Source: Dermatemys mawii
Lineage: Eukaryota; Chordata; Testudines; Dermatemydidae
Length of the DNA stretch: 64,000 bases
Direction: 5' to 3'
Assembly: GCA_007922305.1 (NCBI GenBank)
Contig: ML677342.1
Coordinates: 1 to 64,000, forward strand
Shown here: positions 26,501 to 35,700 of the stretch, one piece after another
How positions within the stretch are numbered: position 1 is the stretch's first letter
Layout of the letters: the number at the start of each line of letters is the position of its first letter
Notes under the pieces: generated by a model
Databases searched by the model: none
Told to the model about the DNA's origin: nothing
The model's input: only the letters and a program-made list of their open reading frames with translations
Made by a program: the position numbers and the translations under genes

Positions 26501-29500
26501 AGAGCAATTAACACCAGATATCCCACCTAAGCATCTTGAGTAATTTGGAGCATATCATTCAAGTGACAGGACAGCAGATTATATAACTAGGAAAAACATC
26601 TGTTCCTTGAGTTTGTCATACAATTTCCTGAAGCTGATTGCAACAGAGGGAGTTCTAGTACTCCCAGTATTGCTCTAACTGCAGAAGATGCATCACCAGT
26701 GGAAAATTTTAGAGAAAAAAGTTTAGTGTAGGTAAGCCCCAGAGTCACTGTCCCAGTTATCCAATTCTCATTTACATTGTATACAATATTTTAAATTAAA
26801 GACAAAATTTGAATTTAGAGAGATACAATCTTTGTACTATCTATGCTCTGTTTAGTACAGTTTCTCACTTACCACTCCTCCAAAATATTTTCCTATATAG
26901 AAATCACTGAGACTGTGCAATTCAAGATAAGTAGCTCCTAGTTCTTTAGCAAGCTGAATCCCTTCAGAAGCAGTAACACAGCTCCTTCTGTCTGAAGTGC
27001 ACAGTGGACAAGTACAAGGTACTTCTGAGAAAACAAAATATTTATAGAAGACATTTTAATTAAATAGTTCACTACATACTAGCTTGTAAATACCAGTAAA
27101 TATATACATTATTTCATAGAATGTAGGACTGGAAAAGACCTCAAGAGATCAAGTCCATCCCCCTTGCTGAGGCAAGAGCAAGCCTACCTATACCATACCT
27201 GAGAGATGTTTGTCTAACCTGTTCTTTAAAAAGAGCTGTTTCAAAAACAACAACAACAAAAACAACAACCACCAAAAAACGCCCCCCCAACACTAAAAGA
27301 ATGTGAAGGTTGTGAAATCAAGCACTGAAAAGTTAGGAACCACCAGTATTAAGGATGCATATGCAAATCTAATTCAGCCCCCACACACTATGGTAGTAAT
27401 TACATGATTCCAGATATATATGTGAGAGAAGCAGTAGTCCCACGGAGACTGTTCTGTCCCCTGCAATGTAACCCGGGATGCAGGAAACATGTGCAAAGGA
27501 GTAATGGGGAGCATTACCTTTATGGCCCCTTTACTCCCCTGTACAAGTGTATATACTGAGTCATGATTTTGTCCTATGTGATTATCTGTTCAGAACCTTA
27601 TACTTTATATACAACCTGTGCCTACAACCTTGCATTTCCCTGTAACCCCTGGTTAATTGAGAAAAGAACAACAATTTTAGCATTAGTCAAGGTGGCTTCG
27701 CTTTAACGGATAATGGAAAAAACTTTTGTCCATCTAAAAATGCGTTCTTTCATAATGTATACATCTCACCCCAAACACTGTCCATCCACCTCAGCAAAAA
27801 GAAAATTATGCCAACATTTTTTTTTGCACCACACCTATTAGAGTCCCAATTCTGTACTGTGATCGGTTTAAGCAGAAGGCCCCAGAACCCCTCTGACGTC
27901 AGTAGGGCTCTATGAGTAGGGCCAACTGACATCAGAGGGGCTCTGTGTGGCACAGCCATCTATTCAGACACTTCACAATACAGGATCCAAGCCTAAACTT
28001 AGCAAAATATTGCCTCTTCTCCCAATAAAATTATTTTACAAAGGTTATTTTCACTATAAAGAAAAAAAAGCTACAAAGATTCAGTCATTTGAAGTGGTGA
28101 TGCGTATACGGTAAAACAAATTTATAGGAAAAAGTACATGTTTAAGAAAAGAATTGGGTTAGCCAAACATATAATTAAATTAACCCTCATTTTATTTTAT
28201 TGGATAATAACAACTGGAAGATTTATCATCGACCTACATTACTCAAGCTGCCATGTTTTGCTATGTCAATTAATTACAAAAGAAAAACTGTTTATATGGT
28301 TTAACAAATATAGAATAGCAGCTCTTTTTGGTTCACTGAACAAAGATACCCAAGTAGGCCTTGGCAAAACTGAATGTAATATCTCCATAGAAGTTATATT
28401 TGTATGTAGACAAAAATGTGTTTGCATATTACAAAATACAGTTATTTTTGTTTGCTTGTTTATACATTACTGACATGGGATAGAAATCTCCTTATGCTAC
28501 CTGTCTTGGAGAGTACTCACTTCATAAATTATATCTTTTATCTTTAGTTCATTTCATGTCAAATTTAAAATGCTGCCCTAAATAAAACAGATGCAGATCT
28601 CTTTAATAAGTCATGGGTCTGACTTTTAAAGTGTATAAAAATCAGCAATACCACAATGCTTGGAAGAAGTAGAGAATAAAGAACAAACACACCAAAACTA
28701 TCAATGTGGAGCAAATTACAAAAACCAAAAAAAGATAAATTTTCCTAGTGTAGACAGGACCAGCACAGTACCACACATTACAAATACAGTAATGTGTGAT
28801 TACTGGAGATCTCCCAGACAAGTACAGAACAATTTTAATTCTGCTTAGTTTGAGAATTTTGAGCAGTTTACACACCATAATTGCAATTTTTAATCACAGT
28901 GAAATATTCTGTATTATGTATATATGAAATGTTAAATTATGTTACTAAAATTATTCTTGTACCTGATGTGCCTTTTTTTCCCTTTTTGAACACTATACTA
29001 GTTTTTACTCTTTTTGTATTGCTAAATGGGGACTTTGGAAAAGTGATTCTCAACCTGCATCCCATGTGACATCCTCAAGACCATAACTAGGGCAGGGCAG
29101 GGGTGTGTGTGCAAAAATGGGGCAGCACACCATTGGGCCCTGAGGCATCAGCGCCCCCTCCCGTCCCCACAGGACTGGGCCCAGAGGCATCGTCAAGAGA
29201 CCAGGGTGCTCAGCATCCCCCTGATCCCATAGGCTTGTAAGTCTGGTGACCCTGGCTGGAGCAGGCTCCCTGGTACTAGGACCACAGCAGCATACAGGCA
29301 GCATGGGCTGCACAGCTGAGCTACCTGATGAGGTAGGAGACCCGGGTGTGGGGGGGGGGCTGTGAGGGAGTGCAGAGGGCTAGAGATGCAGGGAGGTGTG
29401 TACGGCTAGTGCATGGGAGATAGACTCTAGTTGGGGGACTGGTGGCAGTCCCTGGATGTGGGGCTAGATATTGGGGCACAATCCCCGGATGGGGAGGTTC

Positions 29501-29695
29501 TGGGGGGCAATCCCTAGGCGAAGGGCTGAGTTAATCAGGGGCAGTTCCTAGGTGGGGGACTGGATGCTGGAGGGGGCCAACCTGGGAGCGGGGAGGCTGT
29601 GGCGTTCTGCCCTCTACCGGGCACCCTGTATCATATTGCTGTCATATAACAAATACTAAAAAACCTTAAAAAAAAAATGTACATGTGTATATATA

Positions 29696-29752
<57 letters not shown>

Positions 29753-32700
29753 CATATACACACACATTGTGCGTGCATGCAGATCACATAACACAGAGAG
29801 CTGCATATGCAGTCCACAATGGTAAATAGGTTGAGAACCACTGCTCTGGAATATAGAGCATACTACAGGGAATATAGAGCATACTACAGTTATGTGGTTA
29901 GTCAAAGCTGATGTCTAGAGACTTCACATGATCTTGACTACAGTCTTGATCTCTCCCCACTTTGTTAGCCATCCTGTCCCACTGTCATACGCCCTAACAC
30001 ACTGTAGTTCTTAGTCCCTCCTCTAGTTGCTCCACAGCAAATCCAGATCCTGATCCAGAAGTACTGGATCAATTCCAGCAGATGATGAGCCATGCAGGAG
30101 TGTTATTTGACAGAGAGCAAAGCATATTATTAATTTTCATTGTCTATATTCAATAACACATAATATTGATATTAAATTAACCAGTGTCAATCTACAGCAC
30201 CTTAATGCATCACATCGTTTTGTCAATGTGACAAACTCTGAAAAACACAAACTTTTAACCCTGACTGGACTGAAGATGTAATCACACTTCATTGTGATTT
30301 ACCCAACATCTAACTTCAAGGTAATATTTCAGCTGTAATTAACGAGAGATTTAATACATACCGCTTTTTCTTGCGCCAACAGCAGAAATTATGACTGGAA
30401 TTGAACAATGATTTAATGCTCTTTTTATCATTGGAACATAACTGTCCTTTATTTCTTGAAATGAAGATTTGTCATTTACAGAGTATTTAATCACAATGAT
30501 ATCAGCTCCTCCAATAAGATTTTGAGAGGTGTACCAGTCACTGTCAAAAATATCCTAAACAGGAAAAAAATGCATCAAGTGTCTTTTTTATAATTATATA
30601 TAGGCACGAGAGAGTCTATACAAATATTCTTACACATACAAAAATAGATACATTCCGTTTCTGAACTAACGAGATGCAACAAAGAAGAGCGGGGTTTGTG
30701 CTTTGTAATGTCTCTGTATAATTTTCTTGTATGGGAAACAATTTGTGCACTTAAGAGCAGAGGTGAAAGTAAGCCGGTACGCCTCACTACGGCGTACCGG
30801 CAAGATCGGCTTCCCGAGGTGCAGTGTAAAGGCCCTGCGTCTCCCAGCAGCTGCTGGAGCCTCAGGCCCTTTAAATTGCTGCCAGAGCTCCTGCTGCGGG
30901 AGCCCGGGACGGGGGCTGCGGCGGGCTGCAGTAGCAGGGCCCGGGGTGGTAGTGGTGACCCAGCCCTGGGCTCTTTAAATAGCTGCCGGGGCCCCGCCCC
31001 CACTTCCTTAGGGCTCCGGCAATGGGGCTCCTGTCCCCGCGGAGCCCTATTGTCGAAGCCCTGGGGAGGCTTGAACTGCCGCGGAGCCCCCGGTGGGGGG
31101 GTGGGGTTGGGCTGAGGAGGAGAGTGGGGGGCAGGCCCCTTACCGGTACGGGGGCTGGGCTGTGCTGGGCTGGTTCTGACCCCCTCCCACAGCCCCGCCC
31201 CTTCTGCCAGAGGCCCTGCCCCTTCCGGGGGCAGAGCTGGCCCCAGCCCAGCCCCCGTACTGGTAAGAAGCTTGAGTTAAGTTTACTCTTAAGCAGGAGT
31301 GAAAGTATGAATGCCCAAAATCCTAAGAACAGCAGCTGAAACTCAGAGTATTTTTAAAAAGCACTGCACCCAGAAATATACGTTGCTCTTTAAAAGCATT
31401 TAACTTCAAAATTGTATTACTAAGGAAATAAAACAGTGTCATCACCTTCAATTGTAAAAGTATGCAGCAATTAATTTCTATGATATTCTTGAAGTACTGG
31501 AGGATCTTTTTGGGTGGATATACAAGCCCTTTGTTAGGTACTTAAAGATCTTTCAAGGCAAATTTTAAAAATTACACAGCTGAATACTGTATTCACAACA
31601 CTGTACATTTCTTAAAAAACCTGCACAAAAGATTCTGGCGTACTCACTAACAAGCTACCTATTAAAAGTTTGCAGTTTATAGACTTTATATATCATATCT
31701 AGTTCTGGTTACAACAAGTAACTACGGTTACTGATTTATCACAAACACTTATAACAAGGTTTATATACTAAAGTTGTTTCGTAATTCTAATTAATTACAG
31801 CTAAAGAAAGGCCTCAAGAGAAGAGGTTATCTACACAGGGATACTCATCCAAAGTAAGGAGCATTGACTAGAGCTGTAACGTTAACATGTATAAATTAAA
31901 ACAGATTAAATCCTGTGTGGATACTCTCATTCAGATGTAAAGAGGCCTTTGTTTATTTCGCTACAGAGAAATAAAGCCATTTTACTTCTGAATGAGAATG
32001 TCTGCATGGAAGGGTTAGATATGCTTTAACTTGTGCATATTAACTTTACTGTTCTAGTTAATTCACTTTACTTTTCCTGAACCCTGGTCTATTCTACAAG
32101 CCTATATCAATATAACATTGCTCAGAGGTGTAGATTTTCCACACCCCTAAGCAATGCAGCTATACTAACTCAGTGTCAACAGCACTATGTTGGAGGACTT
32201 CTCCTGTTGACACAGCTACCATCTCTTGGGTATTACCTATGCTGATGGGAGACGCTCTCTCGTTGGCAGAGATAGCACCACTAAGCTCTGCAGAACTGTA
32301 AGTGTAGACAAGCCCTAAGTATCCCTTTGTTTTAACATTCCTGTGTGTCCCCATGTAGACAAGCACTGAGAGCAGTTGGGCCATAGTAGTCTCAAATGCC
32401 ATTTGCAACACCTTCCTCTTAAGACAGAGGGGCTAATCAAAATTCCTGTTCAGATGGCTGTTCAAGATTCCTGTTCTCCTGTCTGCAGTGTTCTATACTG
32501 CCAAGACCTGTTTTGCAGTGCTGCTTTTGATTGGTAATTTATTCTTTTATTTCCATTTTTAGTAATAGGTTAAAGGATGCTAGATTGCCAATAAGAAGAG
32601 GTAAGTCTGTTTATCTCCACCCCCTGATCCATCCCTCCCCACCCAAAAAACCAGCATTGGCAGTAGCATAATGAGCTTCTGCACCAGTGTTCCTTATTGG

Positions 32701-35700
32701 TGACCTATAAGGTGACCTTATTGGTGACCTATAAGGGTCATCTCTAGGTGAATAAGAGTGCAGTTTTGTCTATATGATATTTTATCTATCCATGCCCTCT
32801 CTTCAGAGATTGTCACCCCGGATATTAATCTACTGAGAACAGGGGAATAGTTCCCATATCCTACTTCCAATCTCATATACCAGGATCACTAAGCTGGAGA
32901 ACTTCAAAAATGGTCCCAGCAATATAAGAGCAGCATAATAAGATCTCCCAACACTCTAAACAGTATCAGGCAGGAGAGGAAACGAGAGAACCACAGGAAG
33001 CTGGAACCAAACAACGTCAGGGATGAAATAAGCCACAAAGCAAAGGAAGAAGGAAAGCATGGAGCAGAAAATAGGACAAGGACGGGCAACTTTAAGGTAG
33101 CAGAAAGCCACAAAATCCACTAAAACCCTTTGGGGGGCCACTTTTTTAAAAAAATTATTATTATTAAAATAATCTACATATTTTATAAATCCAAAACATT
33201 TGCTATAATATGCATGTGAACCTGTGCAATTAACTGTATTAGGTGTAAAACCAAAGTGTTCTTGAATTATAAAAACCCTTCATAGCACAACCTTCAAATA
33301 AACACAAAACCAAAAAATCTACAGTTTACACATGAACCTTTCATTAACATTTTTTTCAATGTGCTGAAGAGCAGGGAATTAATAAATGAAAACAACATAA
33401 TATAAAAACATCATTCTTAATGTTTTCTCAACTGCTTCCCCACGCACACAGGCTCTGCTACATGTGGTGGAGCCTAGAAACAAGAGCTCATGCTGGGTTG
33501 CAAAGCCACTCAGATTTGGCCTGCCCATTCTCTTTTATGCCAACAGGAAAGGAGATCTGCCATTGTGTCATCCAGCTCTGGTTACTGTCTCCTCAGAAGT
33601 GTCCCCTGCTCCTCAGTCAGGTGGCATGTAAGGAGGCTGGGCACAATCACATTGATGTTCTTATCAGATGAGGAGCTTGCCAAGCCAATTTGTGACAGTC
33701 TCATTAGTAAAGTTCAGAACCCTCAGACCACCATCAAATATGATTAGTGGATGGCTGTCGGCGTTGTGTAACATTTTCTTTTGGCCACAGCCTCACATGG
33801 GATCCATTCTTCGGCCCCAGGTGTGAAATCTGGCTGCACATTAACCCTGGTCCACTTGAAATCTATTCAGAAGGGCCCATGAGAAGCATGGCAACATATG
33901 GCTACACACATGGTCAGGTCAGTTACAAGAGGGGAGCCACTGCGAAAGCAGTAACGAGAGCTAAGGGGCATCGGGGCAGAGCCCTGCTCCAGCCTGAGTG
34001 ACTGATATATGACGGGGTCAATGACCGGCATTGAACCCAGAGCATGGGCACTGAAGAAACAGTCACCATACACCTACAACCTTCAGCATGCAGAATAATG
34101 AAGTCCCCAAGCGATCCATCCTTGTAAATAAGCCAACTAACCAGAGAGCCTCAAGCATTAGCAAAAAACGCTCATCCCACTGTTCTCCACACTTCACAAA
34201 GGGCTTGTCTACACTGCCACTTTACAGGACTGCAACTTTCTCGCCATGCTCCCAGTGCTGGTAGCTACTTCCCTCATGGTGGTGGTTTTTTTATAGTGCT
34301 GAAAGAGCTCTCTCCCAGCGTTGGTGCTACAACTACACCGCCACATTAAAGCATTGCGGGAGCAGTGCTTTAACATTGCTAGTGAAGACATGACCTAAGA
34401 AACCTCTCACCTGCCCCAGCTGGGAAAGGCTAGAGCAGAAGTTATAATGGTAGTGTTCCCAGAAGCATGAAATGGGTGACAACAATATAAGCTGCCACCT
34501 AAGGCCTTCAGAATTGAAGTTTTGGTTCTATTAAGACATCCTAAAAGTTCATATGACTATACAGTAGACTCCCGATTATCCGGGCTCGGGTTAATCGGGC
34601 TGTGGAATAACCGGAATGTCTAAAACAGGTTGGTANNNNNNNNNNNNNNNNNNNNNNNNNNNNNNNNNNNNNNNNNNNNNNNNNNNNNNNNNNNNNNNNN
34701 NNNNNNNNNNNNNNNNNNNNNNNNNNNNNNNNNNNNNNNNNNNNNNNNNNNNNNNNNNNNNNNNNNNNNNNNNNNNNNNNNNNNNNNNNNNNNNNNNNNN
34801 NNNNNNNNNNNNNNNNNNNNNNNNNNNNNNNNNNNNNNNNNNNNNNNNNNNNNNNNNNNNNNNNNNNNNNNNNNNNNNNNNNNNNNNNNNNNNNNNNNNN
34901 NNNNNNNNNNNNNNNNNNNNNNNNNNNNNNNNNNNNNNNNNNNNNNNNNNNNNNNNNNNNNNNNNNNNNNNNNNNNNNNNNNNNNNNNNNNNNNNNNNNN
35001 NNNNNNNNNNNNNNNNNNNNNNNNNNNNNNNNNNNAGCCTGGAGGGAAACCCCAAAGCGGCAGCAGGCTGAGCACTCAGCCCACCGCCATTTTGGGGTTT
35101 CCCTGCAGGCTCCTGCCAGCAGGGGTCTCAGCTCCCACTGCCAGCCTGGGCTTCCTATACCCAGGCTGACAGCGGGAGCTGAGTGGGGCAGGCAGAAGGA
35201 GCCAGCGGGAAAACCCCAAAGTGGCAGTGGGATGAGCGCTCAGCCTGCCGCCGCCTTTGAGATCCTTTGCCAGCCTGGGTCTCAGCCTGCTGCCAGCCTG
35301 GGTGTAGGAAGCCCAGGCTGGCAGCAGCTGAGAACCCAGCTGGCAGGAGCCTGGGGGGAAACCCCAAAGCCGTGGCAGGCTGAGCACTCGGCCCGCTGCC
35401 GCTTTGGGATTTTCCCGCTGGCTCCTGCCAGCTGGGGTCTCAGCTCCCGCTGTCAGCTTGGGCTTCCTACACCCAGGCAAGCAGCGAGAGCTAACTGGGG
35501 TAGGCGGTGGGACGCCCCCCGCCCCGGGTAGCCGACACACCTCCCCTTCCCTCGCACAGGGTGGCTGGCGCACCACCTCCTCTCCCCCAGGGCGCAAGGC
35601 TGCCGGTGCTCCCCATCCCTCCTCCCCGCAGGGTGCAGGGTGGCCGGGGCACTACACCCACAGTAGACTCTTGATTATCTGGGATTTTATTAACCAGGAT

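Noticed and set aside
30575..31339. Overlapping frames of 83-142 codons
   Set aside because: They lie in the GC-rich hAT-like element; neither strand has a recognisable protein.
34591..35169. Long frames through the N run
   Set aside because: Open only because unknown bases produce no stop codons.
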